A stretch of DNA of 64,000 bases from Halocaridina rubra (lineage: Eukaryota; Arthropoda; Malacostraca; Decapoda; Atyidae): positions 12,501-76,500 of the forward strand of contig JAXCGZ010021057.1 in assembly GCA_037179515.1 (NCBI GenBank), in the 5' to 3' direction. The position numbers were made by a program, and so were the translations under genes. The notes under the pieces were generated by a model. That model did no database searches and was not told the DNA's origin. It saw only the letters and a list, made by a program, of their open reading frames with translations. How positions within the stretch are numbered: position 1 is the stretch's first letter; the number at the start of each line of letters is the position of its first letter. Below are positions 41,577 to 55,507 of this stretch, in pieces.

Positions 41577-44500
41577 ATTTTGGAAGGTTATCCTCCTTCT
41601 GCTGAGTGTGAGGACACCCAGCATAACCAGGTGGACTTGGAAAGTGACCAAGCTGAGGCTGTGGCCCACAATGAGCCATACAGGGCCACTTACGAGCGCC
41701 ACCGACTTCCCACTCTCAGTCTACTTTACAACCATCCCACCGGAGCCTATGCTGCTGAATTCCTGCACTTGATCAACTACTTTAAGGAGTCCAGACACTT
41801 TGGTGCGACTCGCAAATGAGAAGAAGAGGGAGCTAGAAAACTAAAAGAGGAAAACGGAGGGAGACAAAAAGAAGAAGTTTGATGCTGTGCAGAGGAAACT
41901 AGGAAGATAGAAGATGAAGTTAGTCAAAGGGAAGATAATGAATGTTTCATGAGCCTTATTCAGCTATTGTCGGCACCCAAGATAACCGTTTAAGCTGAGC
42001 TTCATGTTACAGCTGCACCTGCAGTTTCTCCGATCTATGCAGCTCCTACGATTTCTACAGCTACATCTACAGCTCCTACGATTTCAACAGCTACATCTAG
42101 AGCTCCTATAATTTCTACAGTTACATCTACACCTCCTATGATTTTTCTAACTGCATCCACAATTCCTGCGACTTCTACAACGTCACCTACAGTTCCTATT
42201 TCTCAGAAACCATTTGTAGAAAGCCCCCAACATTACAAGCTGAAACTACATATTGGGTATTTTGGGAGTGGCGTCGACACTGGAATGATTTTGCCACGAT
42301 GAATGACCTTTAGAAGATGCCAAAAGAAAAACAATTGATTCAATTACAAATATGTGTCTCTAGATGTACAAAGGACACTAGAACACACCCTTAGAATTTC
42401 TCCAGATACAGATTTGACAGTAAATGAAGTTCTGGATCAGCTACAGTCATAAATCAAAGGCCAATGTAATGAAGCTCTACGTAGACGCAAACTCCTGTGT
42501 TAAAAAACAAGCTGACGTTGAGCCTTTCTCTGACTTTTATGAGCGACTGAAGAATTTGGCTGAGGATGTGGATCTAATCTCGATGGATACACGGGCATCA
42601 GTAGAGGATACCGTGAACTGCTGTCACTCGTATGAGGCTACCCGAGGTACAGCCTCTGCCATCCACTCCTCACCATGTCAGTTGTGTACTATCTCCTCCT
42701 ATAAAAGGAATAAATGTCAGACAAAGAAGGATATTCCTCATCGGGCTTCAGCTAAGGACATCGAAAGAAGCCTCCAGCTTCCCACCCCACTTCAGTTACA
42801 AGTGGACCCTGACAGTTTTGTACACATTGGCATGGCCCAAGGAAGTGCCCCGCTGCTCAGGGCACCTCTCACAATAGCGAATGCCTTGGTCATTGGGCCA
42901 ACGCCGCCAACTTTGCCCAGTGCTGCTTTTGTAGCAAGACAGGACACTATGACAAGTGCTGCCAAATGAGGATGAAGGACAATGGACAGGGTAGTTCTTC
43001 TAGCAAGGGTAGTCTCTCCCTCTTCTCGACAATCCCCGGCAAGGAAGAATGGCAACTGTCGTCATGTTGGACCACTTCCTTCCTCTGATAATATAACTTC
43101 TAAAGCCGATATGTGCTTGTCTGGCACTTGACAGAGTTATGTCATAACTTCAGATGCTTCCTGACACTGGTGCGGATGTCAGTATTATAGGCAAATGGCA
43201 CCTTGGCCTTCACTGCATTCCTCAAAGTAGCTTGCAGCTCCCGTCTTCCATGACTACACTTCCTGTAGATGGTTCCGAGTTGGCACTCCCCTTGGTTCTT
43301 TCCAGGCTACCCTCCATCTAGGTACAAAGTCCTGTATTGCAAAGATACAAGTCCATGAGGCAGTTCAAACCCCACTCCTCTTGTATGCTCATTGCCCAGA
43401 GTTGGGGATAATCTCACCTGACTTCCCAAGACCAAGTTTAGAGGTGAAAGATGTCAACAGGTGTTCTCAATTGCCCCTCTCTGCTACCACGTCCCCTTTG
43501 GCTGCAAAGGAGTTTTTTTTTTTTTAAGGAATTTAAGGACGTCCTGGTCTCTTAACGTGGATCTAAACATGACCCCACTGAAGCCGACAGTGGGCCAACC
43601 CATGAGAATCCACCTGAAGGGTGATGCTGTACTGTTCGCCATCCATACACCGAGACCAATCCCCTTCGCATTCCAGAACCAAGTTAAAGAAGAACTTGAT
43701 TCTATGATCCAACAGGACATCATCAAGCCAGTTGGCATCAACACATTGGAATGGTGCCACCCTATCGTTTTCATCTCCAAAAAGGTAGAGGTATTCATAT
43801 TATTATCCACCTCATACACCTCAACCATCAGGTCTCACAGCCAAATCACCCCTCCCCAATGCCCCTCATCGCAGTCCGCAGCGTCACCCCATTGGCACGT
43901 TACTTTATGACATCGGATGCCTTATGCAGGTACTGGCAAATGGAACTCGCCGAGGAAGATCAACACCTCATACGGACACTTCAAACACTGTAGAGGGCCC
44001 ATGGGCTTTGTGGCTACTGGTGATGCCTTTTGCCTCTGCAGTGACATGGCCATTCAAGGAATAGAAAACTGTGTTGAGGTTGTTGACGATATTCTACAAT
44101 ACAATGAAGATTTCTCGACACATCTCCAAAGGATTCACCAGATGCTCTCTAGGTGCCACAAGCATGGGGTCACCCTGAAAGCAGAAAAGTTTGTGGTTGC
44201 TGTGCCTTGTATGTGCTTCTGTGGATACAACTTCTCATCACATAACATTTCCACAGACGAGGACAAGTTCAGTGCCATTTGTGACTTCCCTACTCCCACC
44301 AACCTGACTGATCTTTATTCATTCATGGGTCTGGTGAGCCAGTTGGCCGGGGTCACCCCAGACATAGCCTCTGCCGCCCAACCTCTATGCCCCCTGATGA
44401 ACCCCAAGTGGACAATTACATGGACCATGGATCATGATTAGGCCTTTTGCCAGGTCAAGACAGCACTCCTCCGACCTCCTGTCCTTGCACCTTTTGACCC

Positions 44501-45250
44501 GACCTTACCAGTTGTCCTACAGACTGATGCCTCACATCCCTACGGAATTGGTAATGTCCTACTACAAGATCACGATCAAGGCCGGATGCGACTCATTCAG
44601 TGTGACTCTCACTTCCTTGCTGATGCTGAGACCTGCTACGCCACAATTGAACTGAAATTGCTTGCCGGCGTCTGGGCAGTATTTAAGTGTAGACTATATT
44701 GACCGACCGACCTGAGAATCCCCACCACCAACGCCTCAAGGAGAAGCTCTCACCCTACTTGTTCACAGCTGTGTGGTATACTGGGAAACAGCTCTGCATT
44801 CCTGATGCCTTGTCACGAGCCCCAGACAGCCGCCCCACGCCAAAGGATGAGATACCTTCTGCTGATGCTTTGACACACCTCAGAATCATCATCTTTGTCA
44901 ACAACATCAGCTCCGAAGAAGATTCTTCAATTCACGACGCCAATAGGACCTTATTGGATCTCAGCACCACTGCACGCACGGACCCGTCGTACATCAGTCT
45001 GCTTGCAGCCATGACTACAGGATTTACTTCCAATCTGTACGAGCTATCTGCTCTCATCCTTCCATACTGGACAATATGAGACAGCCTCTATGCAGATGGA
45101 AAACTTGTCTTGTACAGTCAATGGGTCGTGGTTCCTGCTGCCATTCGCCGCCACACCCTCGCTCGCCTACATGACAGTCACAGAGGTGTGAAAGCCAAGA
45201 AGCGTCGGGCAAGATATACTCTTTTTATTCACTGGAGCATACAAGAGGTT
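41577..45250 (+). mobile_element. Decayed Ty3/Gypsy-like LTR retrotransposon
   Basis: Domains are in the usual order: gag-like (about 41577-43060) with one CCHC knuckle near 42925-42970; aspartic protease core LPDTGADVSIIG near 43149; reverse transcriptase (about 43560-44400) with IKPVGI, HCRGPMGF and the catalytic-box variant VVDDIL; RNase H (about 44430-44850) with VLQTDASHPYGIG and ending in IPDALSRAP; then an integrase start HTLARLHDSHRGVKAKKRRA. Stops and frameshifts interrupt every domain, a piece of the RNase H around 44695 is deleted, and most of integrase and any 3' LTR are missing. Inactive remnant inside intron 1 of the PAN-like/CUB gene. Confidence 0.85.
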
Positions 45251-45313
45251 AAAAAAATAAAAAGAAGTACAAGGGAGTGGTTGATCATGGTTTTAAGAGC
45301 AACCATGAGATAA

Positions 45314-45849
45314 CTTCAGGCGACGACGTTTAGTGTGCTAGGTTCCTTTCTGTAAATAACTAATGATAAAAGGGTCACCTGAATTTACTAAGAAAAGTAG
45401 CAACTTGCAGAATAGGTTGAAGGTTCAATGCATTTACTGACTTTAGAAAATACTTTAAATCTTTGATAAGATGCCAAAGGATGTAAAGATAGTGATTGTG
45501 TCTTTTGAAAAAATGAGATTCCAAGCTAGTAGCATAAGTTAACTTGGTTTAGTATAGACTGTCTCTGAATTGAATAACAATATATTAGTAGCATAAATTT
45601 ACAGAAAGTAAATAAATAAGATTACTTCCATAGCCTCCCCTTATGCAATGATATATGAATATTTATAAACTACCATCTTTCAAAGCTCATCAGATTTCGA
45701 TATGGCTTAGGACTATTGGAGATTATATAGGTATAAATAGTCCAATAATAACAATATTACATAGCTCTGAATGACTAAGCCCAAAGAATGAGAGTCCCCA
45801 AGCTCATGCAGAACAAATTCTAGTGGGTAATTTTCCTTTTCTTTTCAAG
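45314..45849. other. Intronic non-coding before exon 2
   Basis: AT-rich; ends in the polypyrimidine tract TTTTCCTTTTCTTTTCAAG of the exon 2 acceptor. Confidence 0.5.
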
Positions 45850-46007
45850 GAATACATGGTACAAGAGTTTCTGTTTTGACGCCTCAACCAACATCTGCAA
45901 CATCTATCGACAATTGCCTCTGACGAGAAATATGACCTGTGGATACGACCCATTGCCTTGCTCACAAGGATCAAAGACCTGCTTCATGACACCAATTCCG
46001 GATGAGG
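45850..46007 (+). CDS. PAN-like/CUB secreted protein, coding exon 2 (PAN-like region)
   Basis: Encodes residues 60-112 in phase with exon 1 (enters phase 2, leaves phase 1). With exon 1 the mature N-terminus reads as a Cys-rich module: SDEVTCAMKASRNTWYKSFC, FDASTNICNIYRQL, then MTCGYDPLPCSQGSKTCFMT. The pattern of S/L...CA...C..F.YD..T..C.L is that of PAN/apple-like domains, which bind proteins or carbohydrates; the match is by pattern only and the module is short. The acceptor TTTTCAAG and donor GAGG|GTAATT are good. The open frame runs exactly between these sites, supporting a real exon. Confidence 0.75.
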
Positions 46008-46181
46008 GTAATTATATAAGAGAAAAGACTAAATGCATTATTACTGTCAATGAAATCATATTACAAAAAGATTTCTTGTCATAGCAAATAATTCTCTCTG
46101 AGAAAGCATTAAGCCGAGACTTTAATATTCTCTAAATTAATTGGTTACAAAACATTAATAGAAAGTATTATTATTACCATT

Positions 46182-46188
<7 letters not shown>

Positions 46189-46246
<58 letters not shown>

Positions 46247-46255
46247 TATAACAAT

Positions 46256-46340
<85 letters not shown>
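46189..46340. repeat. (AAT)n/(ATT)n self-complementary microsatellite
   Basis: AAT units to about 46296 then ATT units to 46340: the two halves can fold on each other. Located in intron 2. Confidence 0.95.
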
Positions 46341-46341
<1 letters not shown>

Positions 46342-46734
46342 TTTGGGAGTCCCAGTTGCTTGTCGCTACTTGGGACCATGAAAACACGACTAATAACGAT
46401 ATGACGAAAAAGAAACCATTTTCCCCATTTGAATTAATGCATATAGGATATAATAGGGACCGACCTTTCTATAAGTATTACTTTCGATTACAAACCACTA
46501 TGAAATGAGAAGTTATTCAAAAAATATGTAAAATAAATTAGAAATAGCATTAAAGGAGAAGTAAACGTATATGAAATACTAATATAAGTAAAGGAAAAAC
46601 ATAGCACACTATATATGACAACAGCAAGGCAGCATGCATGATTGGGGGGGAGGAGGTAGCTAAGTGTTAAAGGAGGATGGAAACTGGCATTATCTACCAA
46701 CAACAAAGTATTAACATTCAGGTATTTTCACTGC

Positions 46735-46748
46735 AATAATAATGATAA

Positions 46749-46800
<52 letters not shown>

Positions 46801-46822
46801 CTCCATTATTATTATTATTGTA
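46735..46822. repeat. (AAT)n then short (ATT)n
   Basis: AAT units to about 46800 followed by a short ATT run, about 70 bp before exon 3. Confidence 0.9.
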
Positions 46823-46889
46823 ATTTTCATATTTAATATCAAAAGAAGTTAATTAGCTAACAAGTTGTTTTTCTTTATTTCCATTCAAG

Positions 46890-46913
46890 CCTACATTTGT
46901 GAAGGACTACAAG
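46890..46913 (+). CDS. PAN-like/CUB secreted protein, coding exon 3 (24-nt linker of CUB 1)
   Basis: A micro-exon: acceptor TTTATTTCCATTCAAG, donor CAAG|GTAGAT, entering and leaving in phase 1. It encodes AYICEGLQ (residues 113-120), including the first Cys (116) of the first CUB domain. It is called because the matching second cassette has the same kind of exon at 60907-60942 and because it is needed to supply that Cys and keep the frame. Too short to be sure by itself. An (AT)n tract of about 104 units begins 18 nt after the donor. Confidence 0.65.
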
Positions 46914-46929
46914 GTAGATTCTTACAAGA

Positions 46930-49168
<2,239 letters not shown>

Positions 49169-49287
49169 ATTTGAATTTCTATTTGAAATCAAAGTAAATT
49201 TCTTATACACAGGCCCATATACTTATATTAATTTTTTTTTTAGAACATACTAACTTCTCTCTCTTGCCAAGTCAAGCATTATTCTAA

Positions 49288-49502
49288 AGGGGGGTTTACA
49301 CGGTCAAACGGTTCGTCGAACGCGGTTCGACAGACAAGTGTTTGAAGTGATGTTCGAACGCGTGAACGGGGTATTTGGTTGTCGAACACGTTCGACAAAC
49401 GTGTTCGACAACCAAATACCCCGTTCACACGTTCGAACATCACTTCAAATACTTGTCTGTCGAACCGCGTTCGACGAACCGTTTGACGGTGTAAACCCCC
49501 CT
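49288..49502. mobile_element. 215-bp fully palindromic MITE, copy 2
   Basis: Ends AGGGGGGTTTACACGG and its complement, flanked by TAA on both sides (49285-49287, 49503-49505), a clean 3-bp TWA target duplication as in PIF/Harbinger. Sequence and length match copy 1 at 3979-4193. The palindrome creates an artefactual open frame on the minus strand. Lies in intron 3 of the PAN-like/CUB gene. Confidence 0.9.
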
Positions 49503-49505
49503 TAA

Positions 49506-49870
49506 CATTAGCTACAACATGTAAGCAGTTACAGCTCAACTTACATATTTACTTGCGATACTGGTAAGTTGACAGCGGTTTCTTACTTGATATAACAATA
49601 CTGTTTGACACTTAGGTCTCTATTAAGTATAGTTTGCAAGATTTCAGTGCAACTAGTTACACTGTAAATTTCTTATTGCTATTCTAATATTTCAATTTGC
49701 GTTTTAAATTGTACTATAGAAATGAAAAACCACTAACCAATAATAGCGTTGTATGGGCAGTCACAAATCAAAAGAAGAGATGGACATCTGTTGAAGGAGT
49801 TGAGTAGGTTGATGCTCTTTCTCTTAACCTAAACAGATCGGAAGAGAAATTCTTCTAGACATTAAAAAAA

Positions 49871-49909
<39 letters not shown>

Positions 49910-50511
49910 TCCTGGGAGAGCTATGCCAAGTTTAGCTGGAGAAAAAAAACACACACACAAACACACACACAATGAAGCCTGTATTGAACGAGTTGGTGTT
50001 ATATAATGCCATTCTAAAAGTATGTGATGCAACTGTTAGCTCTATCATGGAATGGGTATTGGCACACTGCTACCTAACTCGCCAAAGATATATGACAAAA
50101 GCAAGCCCCAGAATCTAGCAGCAGATGAAAAGAAATAGGTTCCATGATGGACAGACATTCAGTTATATGAAATAATATTTCCAGAGTATGGAGCTCTTCC
50201 CGATGAGCGTTTTGAAGTTTATAAGGCATGGATGGATGTGTGAACACATCTATCCAGTTTAGAAGAATACTTAAAGAATTATACTGATAAAATATATGAC
50301 GAAAAAGTATATACTGTAGAATAGAAGGGTTTACGTCGCTTAGTATAATGAAAGAGTTATTAGTAGAACTATTTTGAGAATGCACGATAATAGTTATTTT
50401 TGTCTTTTTTTACTTTAATGGTGCTGCAATTAGATGAGCAACGCCTCTTTCCATAATGTATAAAATATATTTATACATAGATGATGTATTCCAAGTCATA
50501 TTCTCTTTCAG
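49506..50511. other. Intron 3, last part
   Basis: Holds an (AAT)n run at 49872-49909 and a short (AC)n at 49950-49970. It ends in the acceptor TATTCTCTTTCAG. No other element recognised. Confidence 0.5.
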
Positions 50512-50710
50512 ATGTAATCGGAAACAGTTCCATTGATTCAATCATTGCTACAAACATATATGATGCAAGCATGACCTGTTCCTGGGAGTTTAACTTGCCA
50601 GATAGTCATTTTGTTACCTACACCGTCACAAACTTTGACCTCGGCACCTGTGGTTGCGGTTGTGCTTCTCTTCAAATCATGGACATAGCTACTTCTACAG
50701 TAATTGGAGG
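50512..50710 (+). CDS. PAN-like/CUB secreted protein, coding exon 4 (CUB 1, first half)
   Basis: Encodes residues 121-187 (phase 1 in, phase 2 out; acceptor TTCTCTTTCAG, donor GGAGG|GTGAGT). It forms the first half of a CUB domain: MTCSWEFNLPD carries the second conserved Cys-x-Trp, VTYTVTNFDLG is the typical beta-strand with aromatic, then GTCGCGCASLQIMD. CUB domains are extracellular beta-sandwiches that mediate protein contacts. A canonical CUB has one Cys at this last site; this one has three in CxCxC. The open frame on the genomic strand extends upstream into the intron and must be trimmed at 50512. Confidence 0.9.
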
Positions 50711-51413
50711 GTGAGTACTTAATATTATTATTTCATATGCAACAAATACATATCAAAATACGACTAACAAACCGATACTATGATGACTAATATATTTAAA
50801 GTTTAAATAGCACCACTATTTCAGGTAATTTCTTGAGGGTTTCAATGCTAATTACAGCATGAGTAAAAATAGTTGACAAATATTAGGCGCACACTAGAAA
50901 GGAAAACCTCAAGAATTCTCTTCACGTGCTATCACTGCTAAGGAAAGGCAAAGTGAGTTAGCAAGATAGCAAGGATTTCAATATTAAAGGAAAAACAAGA
51001 TAAGAAGGATTTCAGTATCAAGGGAAAATAAGTTTTTCAATTACCACCGACTGTCTGCCTTACAGAGAACACAATACCACATTTCTTAAGGGAAATCCCA
51101 TTAATAAGATATCTTTCTCTTTTTTATACAATGGCAGCAATTCCCCTTGTAAGAAGGGTGGTCGAGCCAAAGAACACATTCACTATACACCAATCATACC
51201 TTGATAACTGCTTTTAGCTTCTTGGGGATAGAGCTGTCACAATTACCTCCCCACCCACAATGCCTGGGTCACCTAAGGGGTAGTGGATAAGATTCTTCTG
51301 CCATGAGGCCCGACAGTTGCAGCTGGTTTCATAAGATGTAGCCATCATAATGGAAAAATGGGTAGGCCACTCAACTTATTTCCCTAAGCTAAAAACATTG
51401 AACGAGAGCAGTA

Positions 51414-51414
<1 letters not shown>

Positions 51415-51498
<84 letters not shown>
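51415..51498. repeat. (AT)n microsatellite
   Basis: Uninterrupted, about 41 units. Confidence 0.95.
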
Positions 51499-51499
<1 letters not shown>

Positions 51500-51913
51500 C
51501 AGAAATCTCATCTGTAGTCCATCAGCTCTAGTGTAATATAATATGCCATTAGCTTTTTAGGGTAAAGGATGAACAATATGGTGTCTGAATATGGCCATAG
51601 GCAAGCAAGTAAGCTACAGTCACTCGTTTCCTTAAGGGCATTTATTGTGCTTCTAACACAAGATGTATATGTCAGCTCTTGGTATCTGAATTTGGTAAAT
51701 ATTCCTATGGCTAAGCTTATTTCTTTGCATTAGGAGGAACTGCACTGTAAGACAATAGCTAGTAAGTACTATGGAGAGAAAGTACGAAAGAAATCATGTC
51801 CTCCCACCGAGTTGGTTAATCTTAGTCCGAGAGAAATACGTGGTTATGCAAAAACCGAAGATACATATTATAGAATAAACCATGGCAATAGCAAATTACA
51901 GATTATGGCTCGA

Positions 51914-52077
<164 letters not shown>

Positions 52078-52405
52078 CAACTCAACACAATCACACTCAT
52101 GCTAAATTATGATATCAACTGTAATATAGTATGAAATACTTTCTAATCCATCACCTGGGACATCCCTTTCAGTCACTCACTGTGAAATACATGGTACTGG
52201 AGGGATATATATTAATTATCCCTTACCACCACTTAACTCACTCACACACAAGTATATAAAAAAAAAATTGCGTTACAATTAGTTCGTATGAATGGAGACT
52301 GACACAAACCTGACTGGAGATTGAAAATGGATGCTGGATGCCCTTCTACTGTCATGCGGAGGAAAAAAAAATACATTCTTCTGACAGTTCCAACCAAAAT
52401 AAATC

Positions 52406-52407
<2 letters not shown>

Positions 52408-52500
<93 letters not shown>
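52408..52500. repeat. (AT)n(GT)n at the LINE 3' end
   Basis: About 28 AT then about 18 GT units. On the minus strand the LINE tail AATTAGGTAATCAC runs directly into (AC)n then (AT)n. Confidence 0.95.
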
Positions 52501-52501
<1 letters not shown>

Positions 52502-52588
52502 TTACCTAATTGTGATTACCTAATTGTGTTTACGGGAAAGAGCCCAAAGCTCGTATCTTCCCGTCTCCTCATCGGTTCCATTTTAGAC

Positions 52589-55507
52589 TTAGTGATACTT
52601 ATCGTACCTGTCCTTAAAACTATGGATTGAGATAGCATTAACTACCTCCTCGCTTAGCGAATTCCAATTATCAACTACTCTTACACTGAAAAAGTATTTC
52701 CTTACATCCTGCAAACAAGTTTTCTTACGAAGCTTCAAACTATGACCTCTAGTTCTAGAGCCAGCCATATCGAAATATCGATCCCTATCCACTCTATCAT
52801 AACCATGAAGGAATTTAAAGACTGTCACCATATCCCCCCTTACTCTTCTAGCTTCGAGTGATGGCAAGTCTAATTCCCTCAGCCTCTCATCATAACCGAG
52901 ATTGCGTATTTCTGGCACCAGTTTCGTGGCATGTCTTTGAACTTTTTCAAGCTTAGATATGTGCTTTTTCAAGTGCGGATTCCAAAAGGGGGCTGCATAT
53001 TCCAGTTTTGGCCTCACATAGGTTACATAAATATTTCTGAACATTTCCTTGTCCATGTGCCTGAAGGCTACCCTTACATTTGATAAGAATGCATATGCTG
53101 CCCTTACTACGCCATTTATATGTATTTCTGGAGACAAATCTGCCAGTATGTTTACTCCTAGATCTCTCTCATTTTCTGTCTCTTGAAGTTGTACTCCAGC
53201 CACCGAGTAGTCAAGCTTGGGCCTTCTTGCACTTGTACCCATTCTCATTACCTTACATTTTGAGGTATTGAATTTCATTAGCCACTTTTCTGACCACTCA
53301 TGCAGATTATTTAGATCCTCCTGAAGTTCTCTACCATTGTTCTCGTTTTTTACTTTCTTCACAATCTTTGCATCATCTGCAAACATATTCATGAATGAAT
53401 TTACAGACTCTGGTAGGTCATTTACATATACAAGGAACAAAAGTGGCCCTAAAACTGAACCCTGTGGAACTCCACTACTAACTCTTCTCCATTCAGACAC
53501 TGAGTGTCTTACTCTAACCCTCTGTTCCCTTCCTTCTAAGTAAGTTTTTATCCATTCCAAGACATTTCCACCTATTCTAGCCATTGATTGCAGCTTCCTA
53601 ATAAGTCTCCCATGTGGAACAGTGTCAAACGCTTTCTGGAAGTCTAGGAATATGCAATCTGCCCAGCCCTCTCTTTCCTGTAAGATTTGGCTTACCTCAT
53701 CATAAAATTCTAATAAGTTTGTTACTGTTGATCTACCTTCTCTGAAGCCATGTTGCCTCACTGACAAAAAGTTGAAGGATTCCAAGTGAAGAGAGATATC
53801 TTTCCTTAGTAGTTTCTCCATAACTTTGCAAACTATGCTGGTCAAGGAAACTGGTCTATAGTTCAGAGCCGTATCCCTCCTTCCCTTTTTGAAGATAGGT
53901 ATCACATTTGCTTGTTTCCAGCATCTTGGAATCTCCCCCAACTCCAGTGACTCCTTAAATATGATACTTAGTGCCACTGATATTGTGTTTGCGCATTTTT
54001 TAAGCACATGAGGGGATATGTCATCAGGACCTGTAGCTTTATGAACATCTAAATCCATCAGCGCTTTGCATACCTCTGTGGCTGTAAGGTTGATGTTCTC
54101 TAATACCGGCCCTTGAGCTTCTATCACTGCAATATGAGGGGGTGGGGTATTTTCTACTGTAAATACTGACTGAAACTCCTTGTTCAATTCTTTGCAGATC
54201 TCTTCGTCCGTCTCAGTGATGCTTCCATCCGCTCTCTTTAGCCTTAAAACCTGTTCTTTTATCTTCAGTTTTCCTCTGATAAAGCTGTGGAAAAGCTTGG
54301 GATTTTCTTTAGCCTTCCTGGTGATGTCCCTCTCATAATCTCTCTCTGCCTCTCTCCTTTTACTTAGGTAGTCATTTCTTGCTCTTTTGTAGGTTTGCCA
54401 GGCATTTATGTTTTTTCTCCTCCTATACCTTTTCCAGCATTTGTCTCTCCACTCCTTAGCTCTTTTACACCCATTATCGAACCATTTCTCTCTGGCATGA
54501 ATTACACCTACTTTGGTGACAGGTATGCAGCAATCTACTATCTTCCCATATTTCTCACAAAAGATGTCATACATTTCTTGTACAGATTTGTTGTAAAATA
54601 AGGTTCTCCAGTCAATAACTGCAAAAAGCTCATTCATCTTGATGTAATCTCCTTTCGGATAGTTCCTCCTCATGTCCTTAGTGCCTCTACTCTCAGGAAG
54701 AATGTCTTCAATGATATACTCCATCAACAACACACAGTGGTCACTCTTTCCAATTGGTGGTTCATACTCAATATTTTCAATATCCAACACATTATCTGTA
54801 AACACTAGATCAAGTAGTGATGGCTCATCCCCACCCCTGGCTCTTGTTGGTTCCATTACATGTTGGTGTAGGAAATTCCCTTGTACGCAATCTAGGAATC
54901 TTGCCCCAAATGAGTCCTCACCACTGTGTGGGTCAAGATTTATCCAATCTATCTCTTTATGATTAAAGTCTCCCATAATCAAAATCCTACATTTTTTCTC
55001 CCGTGCCATGTTAACAACTGAGTTTATGACTTCAATAGTACCTATATGACTTTCCTCATAAATTTCAAGCCTATTTTGGTTCCTTGGTGGGTTGTATACA
55101 ACAGTTATTATAATGCTCTCTGACCCAGTATTTATGCGAGCAACAAGAAATTCCCTGAACTCACTTTCTATAGCCAAGTTTATTTCTTCAACTTGAATCC
55201 TCTCACTTATGAGCAGTGCTATCCCTCCACCAGTCCTCTCAGATCTTTCAACCCTTAGTATTCTGAAGCCCTTAGGAAAAACTGTGACACTGTTTATGTC
55301 CTCACTCAACTTAGTCTCTGTAATTGCTACTATATCTGCCTTACTGTTGTGAATCCTATCTTTTAATTCTACTGCCTTACCAGCTAATCCATCAGCATTT
55401 GTGTATAACAATCTTAATGAGGCCCCATCCCCTGATCTTCTGTCATTATCTTCTTTATCTCCCCTTTGTCTGGAAGTATTCTGTAACGAAAATTTTTCTT
55501 CTCTTCT
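52589..55507 (-). CDS. CR1-like LINE ORF2: endonuclease and reverse transcriptase
   Basis: Open for 940 codons from the endonuclease core LYTNADGL (55411) to KDRYDKYH-stop. The N-terminal APE-type endonuclease (about residues 1-230) nicks target DNA; visible catalytic blocks are TNADG, ITETKLSED, VVYNPPR, LIMGDFNHKEIDW, LLDLVFTDN and GKSDH. The reverse transcriptase (about 440-720) copies RNA at the nick; blocks are NVIPIFKKG, NYRPVSLTSIVCKVMEKLL, FLDFQKAFDTVPHGRL, GVPQGSVLGPLLF and NMFADDAKI. The C-terminal region contains LEYAAPFWNPHLKKH and VRVVDNWNSLSEEVVNA. The frame opens after a TGA at 55510-55508 and has no ATG until well inside the endonuclease, so the start is unusual: frameshift from ORF1, reinitiation or a non-AUG codon. 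Confidence 0.9.
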   Translation of the reverse strand, partial: RREEKFSLQNTSRQRGDKEDNDRRSGDGASLRLLYTNADGLAGKAVELKDRIHNSKADIVAITETKLSEDINSVTVFPKGFRILRVERSERTGGGIALLISERIQVEEINLAIESEFREFLVARINTGSESIIITVVYNPPRNQNRLEIYEESHIGTIEVINSVVNMAREKKCRILIMGDFNHKEIDWINLDPHSGEDSFGARFLDCVQGNFLHQHVMEPTRARGGDEPSLLDLVFTDNVLDIENIEYEPPIGKSDHCVLLMEYIIEDILPESRGTKDMRRNYPKGDYIKMNELFAVIDWRTLFYNKSVQEMYDIFCEKYGKIVDCCIPVTKVGVIHAREKWFDNGCKRAKEWRDKCWKRYRRRKNINAWQTYKRARNDYLSKRREAERDYERDITRKAKENPKLFHSFIRGKLKIKEQVLRLKRADGSITETDEEICKELNKEFQSVFTVENTPPPHIAVIEAQGPVLENINLTATEVCKALMDLDVHKATGPDDISPHVLKKCANTISVALSIIFKESLELGEIPRCWKQANVIPIFKKGRRDTALNYRPVSLTSIVCKVMEKLLRKDISLHLESFNFLSVRQHGFREGRSTVTNLLEFYDEVSQILQEREGWADCIFLDFQKAFDTVPHGRLIRKLQSMARIGGNVLEWIKTYLEGREQRVRVRHSVSEWRRVSSGVPQGSVLGPLLFLVYVNDLPESVNSFMNMFADDAKIVKKVKNENNGRELQEDLNNLHEWSEKWLMKFNTSKCKVMRMGTSARRPKLDYSVAGVQLQETENERDLGVNILADLSPEIHINGVVRAAYAFLSNVRVAFRHMDKEMFRNIYVTYVRPKLEYAAPFWNPHLKKHISKLEKVQRHATKLVPEIRNLGYDERLRELDLPSLEARRVRGDMVTVFKFLHGYDRVDRDRYFDMAGSRTRGHSLKLRKKTCLQDVRKYFFSVRVVDNWNSLSEEVVNAISIHSFKDRYDKYH

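Noticed and set aside
42632..43828. Overlapping frames in the Ty3/Gypsy region read as separate genes
   Set aside because: They are fragments and shadows of the broken gag and pol frames.
49279..49539. 86-aa open frame on the minus strand
   Set aside because: It lies almost wholly in the palindromic MITE copy 2; the repeated VRRTRFDRQVF-type pattern mirrors the palindrome, not a protein.
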